Shown: piece by piece, positions 32,348 to 42,728 of the stretch | How positions within the stretch are numbered: the first letter of the stretch is position 1 | How the letters are laid out: each line of letters starts with the position of its first letter | Assembly (NCBI GenBank): GCA_023091665.1 | Contig: JALJCQ010000021.1 | Coordinates: 186,001-250,000, forward strand | Direction of reading: 5' to 3' | From: Pythium myriotylum | Lineage: Eukaryota > Oomycota > Peronosporomycetes > Pythiales > Pythiaceae | DNA: 64,000 bases | The notes under the pieces: generated by a model | What the model saw: only the letters and a program-made list of their open reading frames with translations | The model's database searches: none | Told to the model about the DNA's origin: nothing | Made by a program: the position numbers and the translations under genes

Positions 32348-34278
32348 TCTCATGATCTCTTGCAACATGTTCAGTCGATACCACTGTAGTGTGAGGAAAC
32401 GCTATTCGAAACCTATTGCGGTCGTGTGTGGAGACGACATTTTTTTTCGAATGCTTCCTGTTTTGTACATTCAGTCAGACCATTTATTCTATCAACACAG
32501 CAGGTGAATCTTTGCTTTGTTTGAATGTTTGCCATGATTTGTGGGGGGGGGTCGTCGGAAACAAAAATCCGCATCGCTTCAGACTCGTGATCGAAGCATA
32601 CAAAAAAAACTTGGTCGTTTTGCGAGTCTACTGAACTATTTTTCCCATTTTTGGGTCATGAACGACGATTTTATCCCCAGGAGAGCCTTGACGACGACGA
32701 GGTTCTTCGTTATCATCTCATGAAAGTGGGGTTTCCATATTTGGAAGTGACGGTGGTTTCGCCCAGAACACCAGAGAGAGAGCAACCACCGCCGTCGCTT
32801 CCGAAGACGTCAGCGCAGCTCAGGACGATGGCCACCGGAGAGACGTGTAGATGTGCATGTACTGTATCTGGTTAGCAGAGCTCTTTCCCCCGACATCCAT
32901 ACTGAAGACACGGAACGGTGATGGAAACGGTGATTCCCGTGGGCGGAAACAGGAATTTTCCCACCGAAACAATTCCTGACATTTGACATGAACACCACAC
33001 CTACCCATGTGGTCAACGCCACGGAAATTATGAAAAGTTTATGAAGGCTCGAGCAAAATTGAGGAACCAACTGCCGAGTTTGTCTCGCGGCAACGCATAT
33101 TTCTCCGTATGTACGCATCAGCCCATCAAATGCATATGGATGCGCTCAAAAGACAATGAACAAGATCATGGTGTGTATATCTCTAGCAGTGAGGAAAACA
33201 CGGTATTTTGTTTGGTAGCCAGTTACATATTTTGGTCTGGTTGACTCGCGGATCACGAGTCAATGGCATGAGTCTCTGTCGAGGGACCATTTGCGTGAGC
33301 GACAAAGAGGGTCGTTATGGTGAATGGCAGGGACGATGCGATGGGAGTATGTTGCTAGATTGTCTTGAGAGACTAGCAGTCACTTCACCTACACAGAGAA
33401 CTTCCAGATGGAACTCATAGACGAAATCCTGTGGACTCATCGCGTCGAAAGCGACGCTTCTCCCATTGAATTCTAGGCTAGCTGTTTCGTTTCCTTCGGT
33501 GATATGCGATGCGGGTCTTGGGGAGTGCGATGGGGACAGCAGTCGATGACGGAGCGAGAGGCAATTGGTGCGTGGGTACCAGTGGCTGACTGGAGATTCG
33601 ACGGTTGGCAGCTCTCGAGGAAAACACTTCGAGAAGTTTGGGCTAGCACCCAGTCAGTGAACCAAGGCATACTGCATACAGTAGCCAGGTCCTCTCTTCT
33701 GGACAAGTCCTGAAATGGCGAAGTCGCGAAGATGACGGAGGTGGCAGAGAGATGTGGGAAACCCCGACGCGCTGTACTCACTCGTCGACGGAGTAATAGC
33801 ACATTTGTCCGGAGTCGTTGACTAACTCGTTGTGACGCGAATGTAAGGGTCCACTCAGCTGATTGGAGTAATTGATGAAAGTCGCTGGAGATGAGACAGG
33901 ACGTTGAATAAATCAAGAAATCGCAGTCGCATCCAAAAAGGATATATGAGAATGGCTTCAAAGGAAATGTCGCGTCTGATGAGGCACTTCTCTCTTCGAA
34001 TCCATCGACTCCATACTTATTGCACTCCACATAATATCTGATGAGACTCCGTTGACAATAGAGGGCTCTTGTCGGTGGGTTCACATCCAGCCTCACTGCT
34101 AAGTGAAACAAGATGTCACACGTTTTTCCAAATCGATATACCCAACTGAACTACAATTTTCAAAGGCTACAGCCGCAAAGCCGCCAGCGGATCGCTGTCC
34201 ACTTTGCCACCGCAGCGTAAACGCGCCTCTCGCCTCCCACGAATACCCTCATTATCAAAACCGCGTCGAAAGAGAAGA
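32348..34278. other. 1.9-kb gap without a supported gene
   Basis: AT-richer than the genes on both sides. A 212-codon minus-strand frame (33473-34111) has no recognisable motif. The last part must hold the promoter of paralogue B. I see nothing else that can be named. Confidence 0.4.
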
Positions 34279-36774
34279 ATGAACACTCGCAAGTACAAGC
34301 TCGAGTCGCTCGACTCAGTCGTGTTCATGGACCCGATCGCGTCGCCGGCTAGCTCTCAGCCCTCCGCGACGCCTGCCAGCCATTACATTGGTCATACGCC
34401 CACACAGCTCACGCTCGCCGTGTCCATTCGCCGAGGACGAGTGCTGCTCGTGACGGTGCTCGGCGTCGGCCTCATCGTCGCGTTTGTGGTCACGTTTGAG
34501 CGCGGCCTCGAGCTCTCACGCTTCGAGAGCGAGGAGAAAAACGCCACACAGCGCGCCAAATTGCTCGACGACTACAACTCGTACTCGGGTAACGTGGCGT
34601 CGGCGTTTGGCAAGCCCATGGAAGTCATGGTGGCCGTGCTTGTGCAAATCGTGGCGCTGCGGTTCCTGGCCCACAAGTTCACGCAGCCGACAGCGAGCTG
34701 GAAGCTGTGGCCGACGGTGCTCGTGTTTGCCGCGGGCATCGGCTACCTCATCAGCAACGCCTTCAACGCGCTCAACGTCCAGCTTCGGCCTCAAAACCTC
34801 CACGCCATGGTATCCGCCAGCGACCTCTCCGTGTCGACACAGCTGAGCGAAAACATCACCACGAAGACGACGACCGTCACCAACACTGTCTCGGAATTAT
34901 CGCAAGGGAACCTGGTCTCCAACACCGTGCTACGGAACATCGTGCTGCCGCGCGTGGCCCTTAAGCAGGACCTTTGTAGCTGGGACGACTCGCAGTACGA
35001 GTCGAGCAGCGACCCGAATCCTCTGCCGACGATCGACTTCGGGTTCACCCAGCGCGACTGGCAGAGCCGTGTGCTGCAGGAAGCCTCACCGTCCAAGACG
35101 CTGCGCGTTGTTGTGAACCCGACGGACAGCTCTGCGAACAGCGGCGTCAAGAGCGCTGACCTCCCTATGAACGCCACGCTGGCGGCCGACTTGTTCCTGT
35201 ACATGATGGCCGTGGCGCCCAGGTACCTTCCGTGGGGGGAAGTCAATGCTTATTTGGATAGAGATGATCTGAGCAAGCGATATTCGAAGATATCGAGAAA
35301 CGAGTCGAATAGAATGCCGATCGAGCCAGCGGCACGAGTTGCAGGTCTGCTACCTTCATCACCAGCAGCAGACGAAGCGACGCAGCGTGACTGGTTCCTT
35401 CGCGCGAGTGTCGCTGCCGTGACCCGTCAGTTCCAGAATGCGACCAACACGTCACACGACAACATCGTCATGACGCTTTCCCACGTGGACATCTCCCCGA
35501 CAATCGCATTTGACGCGGTGACGTTTGAGGTGGACTTCGACCCTAGTCTACTGGTGACAACGCCGTCGAAGAATCCGCGGCTCACGCAAGTGTATCAGGC
35601 GACCAGCCCTGGCGGTGCGCAAGACTGCGGACCATGGCCAGCGCTTTGTCTGATGCGCACCCCAGGATCGAAAGTGTCGGTGACGGATCCACCCCAACAC
35701 GTGCGTGCGTTTAGCTCCTGTATGGACCCCGCTGGCAACAAACAGCTGCAATCTAGAGGATACGGCGATTCCTCCTTCAACTGCAGCAACGCCTCCACAA
35801 CAGCCATCATGATCTCGACGCTGGGAAAGCGATTCGTGGCAGATTCAATCATGCAAAACCAATCCGACAACACAGAGCACGGCGGAGGTGGGACCCCAGC
35901 ACTTATAACCAACCTGCGCAAAATCTACGCGTTCACCATCGGTCGATTGTCGTGGAAATTCGAGAATCTCTCGACAGTCTTCAACGCCGATTGCAACGAC
36001 TCGAAGAGCAAGTGTCTCGGGCTCCAGCTGCCGCTCTTGTCGTCATCGCTGGACTCAGCTGCCCTAACAACTCAGCCTGACCAGCGCCTTGTTGTGAGCG
36101 CTGAAGCACTACCCACTAACCTCATCGTGCCTTCCACGCATATTTATGCATTGAAGCCCCGCTCGGTACCGTTAGTTGACGTGAGTAAATTTGCCCGGGA
36201 TGTGCTGCTCCCTCACAACATTGATGGAGTCAACTGGACGAACCAGACCGTGTCGACAGCTTGCGACGCCGACATCGAGTCGCTTCTCTTCACTCAAGTC
36301 AACAACCACATGTACATCGAACACGGTTTCCAGACTGCGTACACGGCTGCGACCTTCTTCCTGTTCCAGAATGCCGCCGTCAAAGACACAGTGCAACTAG
36401 ACGCGAACAAGGCGACGCTCAAGTTCGACCTCAACACCCAGGACGTCGCCGTGTGGGTTTCGGTGCCGACTCAGAACGCGTGGCTCTCCTTCGCCGGCTG
36501 CGCGCTGCTCGTACTCGCTGTTGTCGTTGCACCTTTTCTACCCACACTGCTTCCATCGAGCATCAGTGATCCACTCGCGGCCATCACAGCTCCGCAGACC
36601 ATCGCGCGCGTGATACTCGATAGCCAGCAGTTCCCTTCGCTGCTGCTGCATCGGCGCGTGGTCGAGCAGTCGGAGGCGCAGCGCGTGCGGCTTCTGGACG
36701 ATTTCGACATCACGGAGCTCACGCTGGCCCACCAGGACGACCGCCAGCGCGTGACCGCTCTTGAAGAGCTTTGA
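34279..36774 (+). CDS. Large membrane glycoprotein, paralogue B
   Basis: One exon of 831 aa from the ATG at 34279 (MNTRKYKLESLDSVVF). It matches paralogue A along its whole length: the same count of residues, the same membrane spans, and the same Cys and Asn-X-Ser/Thr positions in the long ectodomain (CSWDDSQYESS, CGPWPALCLM). The C-terminal tail is nearly identical (ISDPLAAITAPQTIARV). Differences cluster in the N-terminal 30 residues and in scattered ectodomain positions such as the region around 36040-36180. The sequence just past the stop also resembles the 3' flank of copies A and C (the reverse complement of GAGAAAGGCGG), so the duplication included 3' UTR. Intact, no sign of decay. Confidence 0.8.
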   Translation: MNTRKYKLESLDSVVFMDPIASPASSQPSATPASHYIGHTPTQLTLAVSIRRGRVLLVTVLGVGLIVAFVVTFERGLELSRFESEEKNATQRAKLLDDYNSYSGNVASAFGKPMEVMVAVLVQIVALRFLAHKFTQPTASWKLWPTVLVFAAGIGYLISNAFNALNVQLRPQNLHAMVSASDLSVSTQLSENITTKTTTVTNTVSELSQGNLVSNTVLRNIVLPRVALKQDLCSWDDSQYESSSDPNPLPTIDFGFTQRDWQSRVLQEASPSKTLRVVVNPTDSSANSGVKSADLPMNATLAADLFLYMMAVAPRYLPWGEVNAYLDRDDLSKRYSKISRNESNRMPIEPAARVAGLLPSSPAADEATQRDWFLRASVAAVTRQFQNATNTSHDNIVMTLSHVDISPTIAFDAVTFEVDFDPSLLVTTPSKNPRLTQVYQATSPGGAQDCGPWPALCLMRTPGSKVSVTDPPQHVRAFSSCMDPAGNKQLQSRGYGDSSFNCSNASTTAIMISTLGKRFVADSIMQNQSDNTEHGGGGTPALITNLRKIYAFTIGRLSWKFENLSTVFNADCNDSKSKCLGLQLPLLSSSLDSAALTTQPDQRLVVSAEALPTNLIVPSTHIYALKPRSVPLVDVSKFARDVLLPHNIDGVNWTNQTVSTACDADIESLLFTQVNNHMYIEHGFQTAYTAATFFLFQNAAVKDTVQLDANKATLKFDLNTQDVAVWVSVPTQNAWLSFAGCALLVLAVVVAPFLPTLLPSSISDPLAAITAPQTIARVILDSQQFPSLLLHRRVVEQSEAQRVRLLDDFDITELTLAHQDDRQRVTALEEL

Positions 36775-36962
36775 CTATGATCCAGACCGCCTTTCTCGCC
36801 CAAGTCATGGTCGTCACTTTTTTATCACCAATCATATCTCTCAATTTGACATATCATCCAATCAAATACAAGAGGAACGATGGTCCAAAAACCTGCTTAT
36901 TGTGAGGCCCTGAGTGGATATCCAGGTCCTGGGATGCTTCTGTTCAATTTTCATCGTGACTT
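36775..36962. other. Start of the mobile-element nest; no gene seen
   Basis: 3' flank of paralogue B, AT-rich. No gene seen. Confidence 0.35.
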
Positions 36963-37331
36963 TCACCACATGATCAGCGATCTTGCTGAAAGCAAGAAGG
37001 TGTTGTTACCACGCGTAGCAGACCCGTAGTTCATCTTCCAGTATGCGCTCCAGAGGTCACAGTTAAGGTGGACGGTAAAGCCTGAGCTTGTGGTGAACGC
37101 CCAGGTCAAGCTGTAGTGCTCGGCTGCCTTCACCTCGCAAAATTCGAAATTTGACTAAGGAAAAACTATCTCGAGGAGTGGTCAGGGTGCAGCGGTTCGT
37201 TGATGCGCGTTGGCCACCTAGGTCTTGGGAATGGTGTCTTCACCGTTGAGAATCAGCTCGCGGGTGTTGTTGTGGATGTAGCCGTTGGCGAGTCCAGTCG
37301 TGGCGACAAGGATGGCGAGGGCGAGCTTCAT
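36963..37331 (-). pseudogene. Remnant or unresolved gene for a small secreted protein
   Basis: An ATG at 37331 opens 37 codons that begin with a good signal peptide (MKLALAILVATTGLANG, then YIHNNTREL) and stop at 37218. Further down, an acceptor-like CCTTAG at 37155-37160 is followed by 64 open codons (37154-36963) of protein-like sequence with two Cys and many Trp/Tyr (HYSLTWAFTTSSGF, LNCDLWSAYWKMNYG). The two pieces look like signal-peptide and mature parts of one secreted protein, but no GT donor joins them in frame, so the gene is either broken or has a splice I cannot see. Family unknown. Confidence 0.35.
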
Positions 37332-37467
37332 TGTGGGGACTGTGTAGGTTTGACGGCGAATTGAGAAGTGAGAGTCTCGATGAACTACATCGAGGAAAGG
37401 AGTGCCATCTTCTACGCCGATAGCGACCAAAGCGTCGCGTGCGAAGGGAGACGGTTAGAAAGAGCAA

Positions 37468-37493
37468 GGGGGGGGGGGGGGGGGGGGGGGGGG
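37468..37493. repeat. Poly(G) tract, 26 bases
   Basis: An uninterrupted run of 26 G on the plus strand, about 95 bp upstream of the left LTR. Its length is likely to be uncertain in any assembly. Confidence 0.9.
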
Positions 37494-37587
37494 TCCTCTT
37501 TGTGCGCGCTGGGGATCGACAGATGGCAAACCAGAGCGAAGGGTAGCTGCGAGCAAATTGTCCGATGTGTTTACAACTTGCTGTACC

Positions 37588-37922
37588 TGTAACGGGGTGT
37601 GCCTGTTACATGGTACGGACCCATGTCAATGGTGTCCGATAGGAACATCGTGAACCCATCTGGTTGCGATGTCTCCTGATTGGATAATATCCCACGATAT
37701 TATCCCGATTTCCCACCAATCACGCTAGGGTCTTGTGATTGAGTGGATGGCAGAAATCCGAGGGCGGATCTGCGAGGTTTTATATACAAAGAGTAGGTTT
37801 TTCTAGGATTCCTAACCCATAAATTCAGTTTCCCATTTGCCCAACCCAACACAAGTCCTGTGTTGCGCGCTTCTTACACTGCTCCACAGTGTACGTGACG
37901 TAACGAGGTCAGCCTCGTTACA
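37588..37922 (+). repeat. 5' LTR
   Basis: 335 bp, TGTAACG...CGTTACA, with perfect 7-bp terminal inverted repeats. It differs from the 3' LTR only near position 17 (GCCTGTT versus GCCCGTT). A TATA-like TATATA lies at 37781-37786, a likely retrotransposon promoter. Confidence 0.93.
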
Positions 37923-37940
37923 CCTGGTAGCACTTCGTAG
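37923..37940 (+). other. Primer-binding site
   Basis: CCTGGTAGCACTTCG follows the 5' LTR directly. TGGTAGC is the start of the complement of initiator-Met tRNA 3' ends, as used by many LTR elements. The match beyond TGGTAGC is uncertain. Confidence 0.45.
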
Positions 37941-37954
37941 TCCGCCCAGCGACT

Positions 37955-39070
37955 ATGAATCCCCCTGCGCCGGAAACCCCTGGCGCGCAGGGTCGCCACG
38001 CCTCGCGTGGGAACTTCCTCCACTTGAGTGAGCTCGAGTGGCAGGCTGTTCAGCGCATGGCCGCGACGGTGGGCGAAGCCGCCGTCGGCGCCATGCTCCT
38101 CTCGCTCTCGCGTGATGAACAGCACGCGAGTATCGCCCAGTTCATCCAGCATGAGCTGAACGAGGCGAGAGGGAGTCTTGCAGCTCTGCGCGAGCAGAGC
38201 GCTCAACAAGCAGCGTTGTTGAGACAGCAGCAGTCTGCTGCTGTGGCGGCAAAGCGGCCTCGACGCGTCGAGCCGTTGAAGATCGAGATCTCCAAGTACA
38301 AGGCTGACGGTGACAGCCTGTTGCGTTGGTTCGTCGAACTCGACGATTCCATTGAAGCCCGTCGCATCGACGACGATGCGATGCGAGTGACCTACGCCAT
38401 CTCCAACTTGGCAGGTCGTGCCAAGGTGTGGGCGCTCGGTCTCAAGTTGCACGATCCATATTGCTTCGGATCGTATGAAGAGTTCAAGGTCAAGATCAAA
38501 CAAGCTTTTGAGCCGCCTCGAGCCGAGTTCAGGGCTCGTGCTGAGTTCCTGGATCTCAGGCAAGGTAAGCGTGATATTCACGCTTACGCCCAGCACGCAC
38601 GATATCTCGTGAGTTGCATCGTGGAGAATCCCATCGATGATCAAACGCAGGTTGCTGCGTTTATCAAGGGGCTCGAGGATGGGCCGATCAAGACCCAGAT
38701 GTTCCGCCTCGAGTTTGATAAACTCGAGGACGCGATCTCGGTTGCTCGCCAAGAGGACTTCAGCCTGCGACAGGCTTATGTCCATTCTGCTGCTAATCGT
38801 CCGTCCAGACGACAAGACTCAAGTCATCCAGAGGCCATGGATCTTTCCTACGCCGAGAGCGAGCAGCGCCCTCGCGTGGACAAACGACTGCAGAAGTGCA
38901 ATCGATGCCAGAAGACCGGGCATTACGCTTATGAGTGTAATGCTGCGCGTCCAGTGCCTCGCGGCAATGGGCGCGGTCGCCACGTGGACAAGAAGGTCCA
39001 GTGGTCGGATCAACACGCTGCGAAGAAACAGCAGCGTGATGATCAACAAAAAAGCGGTCAGGGTCAGTAG
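37955..39070 (+). CDS. gag: Gypsy gag polyprotein
   Basis: 371 aa, frame 2. The N-terminal third has a Gln/Ala-rich coiled-coil-like stretch (LREQSAQQAALLRQQQ). The middle is the retrotransposon-gag capsid block (WALGLKLHDPYCFGSYEEFK, LDLRQGKRDIHAYAQHARYL). Near the C-terminus is one CCHC zinc knuckle, CNRCQKTGHYAYEC. The tail is basic. Gag forms the particle and packages element RNA. The stop at 39068-39070 lies just after an A6 run (39048-39053), which is in the only 25-nt window where this frame overlaps the next one. Confidence 0.93.
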   Translation: MNPPAPETPGAQGRHASRGNFLHLSELEWQAVQRMAATVGEAAVGAMLLSLSRDEQHASIAQFIQHELNEARGSLAALREQSAQQAALLRQQQSAAVAAKRPRRVEPLKIEISKYKADGDSLLRWFVELDDSIEARRIDDDAMRVTYAISNLAGRAKVWALGLKLHDPYCFGSYEEFKVKIKQAFEPPRAEFRARAEFLDLRQGKRDIHAYAQHARYLVSCIVENPIDDQTQVAAFIKGLEDGPIKTQMFRLEFDKLEDAISVARQEDFSLRQAYVHSAANRPSRRQDSSHPEAMDLSYAESEQRPRVDKRLQKCNRCQKTGHYAYECNAARPVPRGNGRGRHVDKKVQWSDQHAAKKQQRDDQQKSGQGQ

Positions 39071-39702
39071 GGGCGGAGCGCCCTACTGATCAAGTCAGAG
39101 AGTTTGTGGGACTCTTGACGAAGGCTGCTCCCAAAGCACAGTCTCTGTGCTTCGCCACACCTGGCGATGGTGAGGTCCTCATCACCTTGGAGCTCGAAGT
39201 CGAAGGAACTTCGCCTCCGCTTCGCGCCCTCGTAGACTGTGGGGCGTCGAACAACTTCGCTCGACGACAGTCTATCGAGTCATTGGGGCTCGACGTAGTC
39301 GAGCGAGACATTCCTCCGACGAGAATGACGGTGCGCCTTGCAACTGGCGCAACGGTGAAGGTTATGAAACGCGTAGTGGGCCTCCACTACACGCTTGAAG
39401 GCAATGAGTACGACGACGACTTTGTCGTACTCGACCTAGATGACAAGTTCGACGTCATTCTAGGCCTGCCATGGCTCCGTTCACACGAGCCATGGATCAG
39501 CTGGCGGCATCGATCCGTTACGATGCCCGCCGCTCGGTCATCAGCTGGCCACCTGATGTCGGTTCTGGAGCGTCCAGATGCACGTGGACGTGTGGAAGAT
39601 GAGTGTGATGGCCTCATCAGTCACTCGGTCGTTGTACGACTGCCCAAGACTACGACAAAGAGTCGACCTTTGTCGTCGAGCCAGCTGCCGGGGTCTGCGT
39701 AG
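39043..39702 (+). CDS. pro: Gypsy aspartic protease segment
   Basis: Frame 1, open from 39043 (just after a TGA at 39040-39042) to a stop at 39700-39702; no ATG is expected if it is made by frameshifting. The active-site motif reads LVDCGASNNF, with Asp-Cys-Gly in place of the usual Asp-Thr/Ser-Gly. The second half has the typical FDVILGLPWLRSHEPWISW of retropepsins in Gypsy elements. It would cut the Gag-Pol polyprotein inside particles. It is -1 relative to gag and overlaps it by 25 nt. Confidence 0.85.
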   Translation, partial: STKKRSGSVGAERPTDQVREFVGLLTKAAPKAQSLCFATPGDGEVLITLELEVEGTSPPLRALVDCGASNNFARRQSIESLGLDVVERDIPPTRMTVRLATGATVKVMKRVVGLHYTLEGNEYDDDFVVLDLDDKFDVILGLPWLRSHEPWISWRHRSVTMPAARSSAGHLMSVLERPDARGRVEDECDGLISHSVVVRLPKTTTKSRPLSSSQLPGSA

Positions 39703-42700
39703 AGTCGCAGACAGCGCCGAAGACTTCTCGTGCGAGTGTGTCGCACGAGTCAAGTGAGGAAGATCCTCGTGCGAATAAGTCGCACGAGCCAAGAAGACAG
39801 TGCTTGCCACAGGGGCAGCACTATGAGAGGAAGGCCTCGACGTCTGCCGCAAGGAGGCAACGTCGACTCTCCGCCTCGACTAGAACGTCGAGCGATGGAG
39901 ATCTCGCTGCAGTTGCGCAACTGCAGCTCGAGGAGTCTGCGCGCATAAGGCCGCAGGAAGAAACTGAGACGATCAACGTCTTAGTCAATGACGGCACGAG
40001 AGTGGGTGCATCCACTCTCGAGGTCGTTGCGCCTCCGAAGTCAACTTCGGAGATCACCGCGCTGCCTACGCTCGAACCCAAGCGGTTCTTGCGAGATCTG
40101 CGCCAAGGAAAGATTGCGCAGATCTGTATTCTCGTCGCGGAGGACGAATGTGTGACCGATATCCGGTCGGCAGTGGTGTTTGCTGAGAAGGAACGGCTTC
40201 TCAGCAGCTCATCGATGGACGAGAGCGTCCTCGATGAGAAGAATCGGATTGAGCGGTACTCGGCTCAATCCTGGGAGTCGCTCAAGGGAAATCCTCTCTA
40301 CGAGGATTTGGTCGAATTCGCGGATGTGTTCCCCGAATCCGTGCCGTGCGAATTGCCGAAGGACAAAGGCATTCGGCACGAGATCGACCTGAAGCCAGGT
40401 TCGAAGTACTGTGTCATGAAGCAGTGGCCACTGCCTCGTGAACAGGTCGAAGCGATCGACAAGTTCTTCGCAGAACGTCTCGCTGCTGGCCATGTGAGGG
40501 AGTCTACCTCCCCTCACAGCTCTCCGACCTTCTGTGTGCGCAAGGCAACAGGAGGGTGGCGGGTTGTACACGCGTTCAACAAGTTGAACGCGGCGACGAT
40601 ACCGGCGCAAACGCCGATACCGAGGAAGGACGTCATCATCGACGGGATGGCGAAGAGCACCATCTTCTCGTCGATGGATCTGATGGACGGATTCTATCAG
40701 ATCTTGATGAGTGAACGGGATATTCCGTTCACAGCCGTCAGCACCCCAAGCGGAATGCTCTGGGAGTGGTTGGTGATGCCTCAGGGCCTCAGCAACGCAC
40801 CAGCCACATTCAATAGATGCGTCTCGCATCTATTGCGCCCAGTGCGAGCCTTCGCACCAAGCTACTTCGACGATGTCTTCGTTCATAGCCGAGCTATGGA
40901 CGGGAAGACTGATCTGGAGGTTCACAGACTCCACATCAGAGAGGTTCTCACACTTATGCGAGAGCATAAGCTGTACGCGAACCTGAAGAAGTGTATCTTC
41001 GCGGCCAGCGAGATACCCGTTCTTGGGTGTATAGTCGGCAAGAACGGCGTGCGCCCTGATCCCGAGAAGATCAGAGCGATCAAGGAGTGGCCGACGCCAC
41101 TCAACGCCAAGGGACTGCGCAAGCTCCTTGGCCTCGCGGCGTACTTGCACAAGTACTCGCGCAACTACGCCGAGATGACTGTTCCTCTTTCTCGATTACT
41201 CAAGAAAGACACCAAGTGGACTTGGAACGCTGAGTGTCAGCGTTCCTTCGAAGGCATCAAGCAAAGCTTGATTGAATCGCCAGTTCTGGCGATCGCGGAC
41301 CAGGACAAACCATTCCACGTGGTTTGTGACGCAAGCGACTTTGCCATCGGCGCAGCGCTGATGCAGTTCGACGACGACGGCGCTGAGCGTGTCGTCTGTT
41401 ACCAGTCGCGTCAGCTGCAACCAGCTGAGCGTAATTATCCAGTGCATGACAAGGGGCTCCTTGCCATGAAGTACGCACTGGCCAAGTTCCGCGTCTATCT
41501 GCTTGGAGATAGACCGTTCAAGGTCTTCACAGACCATGCGTCGTTGCGCACGGCTGTGAACAGCCCACACCTCTCGCAGCGCATGGCGAGGTGGCTGTCT
41601 TTCTTCGCGGAGTATAATTTCTCCGTCGAGTACAAGCCCGGACGACTCAACGTCGTCGCGGATGCTCTGTCCCGTCGGCCAGACTTTGAGCCGACGGTCG
41701 TCGCCCAAGATTCCCTGAACGCAGCGAGTGCGTTCAGCTCCAGTATTCCGTCGTCGACCTTGCTCGACGACATTCGTGTTGCAAATGCACACGACCCCGA
41801 GGTCGTGCGCTTGATGGTCTACCTTGCGGAGCCATCGCCGCAAGCGTTGAAGAGCTTGCCGGCTTCGTATCGATCGAAGGTCCATCGATACACGCAGCGG
41901 AACGGCCTGCTGTTCTACAGCGCCGTTGCCGACGACACTCCGCGTATCGTCGTGCCAGGAGATCATGCTCTGCGCCTGCGGATCATGTACGAGTACCACG
42001 ATGCACCCGTGAGCGGACATCGTGGACGTGAGAAGACATATCTCACGTTGAGTCGCGACTTTTATTGGCCTCGCCAATTCAAGTTCGTGCGCAAGTACGT
42101 CCGTGCTTGCGAGGTTTGCCAGCGAGTGAAGTCAGGACCTTCACTTCGCGCGCCGCTACAGTCTCTGCCGGTACCGACAGAGTGCTGGGAGTCCGTCTCC
42201 ATGGACTTCATCTTCGGCTTTCCCGAAGATGAACAGAAGAACAACGGGATCCTCGTGTTCGTTGATCGTTTCAGCAAGATGGTGCATCTTGCTGCAGTTC
42301 CAGAGACGATCACAGCCGAAGGCTGCGCTCGCGTCTTCGTCGACACGGTGTTTCGACACCATGGACTTGTGTCAGATCGAGACCCACGGTTTACCGCGGA
42401 GTTCTGGCGCGCCGTGTTCCGTTCCCTCGGAACACGAATCAAGATGTCGACCTCTGACCATCCTGAGACCGATCGTCAGACAGAGCGCGCGAACCGCGTG
42501 ATCGAAAAGATTCTTCGAGGCTACGTCCACTCGTTCTCGAGTTGGAGTGAGTTTTTGCCGATGGTCGAATTCGCCATCAACAACTCTGTGCATGCGTCGA
42601 CGACGCATACACCGTTCTACGTGAATGGCCTCCGCCATCCACGTATTCCAACCCTTTTGGAGAGTGAGTCTCCTTCAGGGGCTCGAGCGAGCTCCCGGAC

Positions 42701-42728
42701 CGCTCTCGCCCCTCGGAGATCGACGTAA
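39609..42728 (+). CDS. pol: Gypsy reverse transcriptase, RNase H and integrase
   Basis: Frame 0, open from 39609 and again -1 relative to the protease, overlapping it by about 90 nt. RT: HAFNKLNAATIPAQTPIPR, SSMDLMDGFYQI, MPQGLSNAPATFNR and the polymerase box YFDDVFVHS. RNase H: VVCDASDFAIGAAL, then ...FTDHASLRTAV. Integrase: an HHCC zinc domain (HRGREKTYLTL..., CEVCQRVK), then the catalytic acids in SMDFIFGFPE, SDRDPRF and HPETDRQTER. The usual HPQTDGQTE box has Gly replaced by Arg here. The ORF stops at 42726-42728, before the GPF/Y and chromodomain part that normally belongs to the same protein. Confidence 0.95.
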   Translation, partial: WPHQSLGRCTTAQDYDKESTFVVEPAAGVCVESQTAPKTSRASVSHESSEEDPRANKSHEPRRQCLPQGQHYERKASTSAARRQRRLSASTRTSSDGDLAAVAQLQLEESARIRPQEETETINVLVNDGTRVGASTLEVVAPPKSTSEITALPTLEPKRFLRDLRQGKIAQICILVAEDECVTDIRSAVVFAEKERLLSSSSMDESVLDEKNRIERYSAQSWESLKGNPLYEDLVEFADVFPESVPCELPKDKGIRHEIDLKPGSKYCVMKQWPLPREQVEAIDKFFAERLAAGHVRESTSPHSSPTFCVRKATGGWRVVHAFNKLNAATIPAQTPIPRKDVIIDGMAKSTIFSSMDLMDGFYQILMSERDIPFTAVSTPSGMLWEWLVMPQGLSNAPATFNRCVSHLLRPVRAFAPSYFDDVFVHSRAMDGKTDLEVHRLHIREVLTLMREHKLYANLKKCIFAASEIPVLGCIVGKNGVRPDPEKIRAIKEWPTPLNAKGLRKLLGLAAYLHKYSRNYAEMTVPLSRLLKKDTKWTWNAECQRSFEGIKQSLIESPVLAIADQDKPFHVVCDASDFAIGAALMQFDDDGAERVVCYQSRQLQPAERNYPVHDKGLLAMKYALAKFRVYLLGDRPFKVFTDHASLRTAVNSPHLSQRMARWLSFFAEYNFSVEYKPGRLNVVADALSRRPDFEPTVVAQDSLNAASAFSSSIPSSTLLDDIRVANAHDPEVVRLMVYLAEPSPQALKSLPASYRSKVHRYTQRNGLLFYSAVADDTPRIVVPGDHALRLRIMYEYHDAPVSGHRGREKTYLTLSRDFYWPRQFKFVRKYVRACEVCQRVKSGPSLRAPLQSLPVPTECWESVSMDFIFGFPEDEQKNNGILVFVDRFSKMVHLAAVPETITAEGCARVFVDTVFRHHGLVSDRDPRFTAEFWRAVFRSLGTRIKMSTSDHPETDRQTERANRVIEKILRGYVHSFSSWSEFLPMVEFAINNSVHASTTHTPFYVNGLRHPRIPTLLESESPSGARASSRTALAPRRST

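Noticed and set aside
33473..34111. 212-codon minus-strand frame in the gap before paralogue B
   Set aside because: No hydrophobic core pattern, domain or splice support; could be chance in a 1.9-kb gap.
37468..37493. Poly(G) tract as a possible CRISPR-like or satellite array
   Set aside because: A simple homopolymer with no spacers or repeat units. No CRISPR array or bacterial gene signal occurs anywhere in the window.
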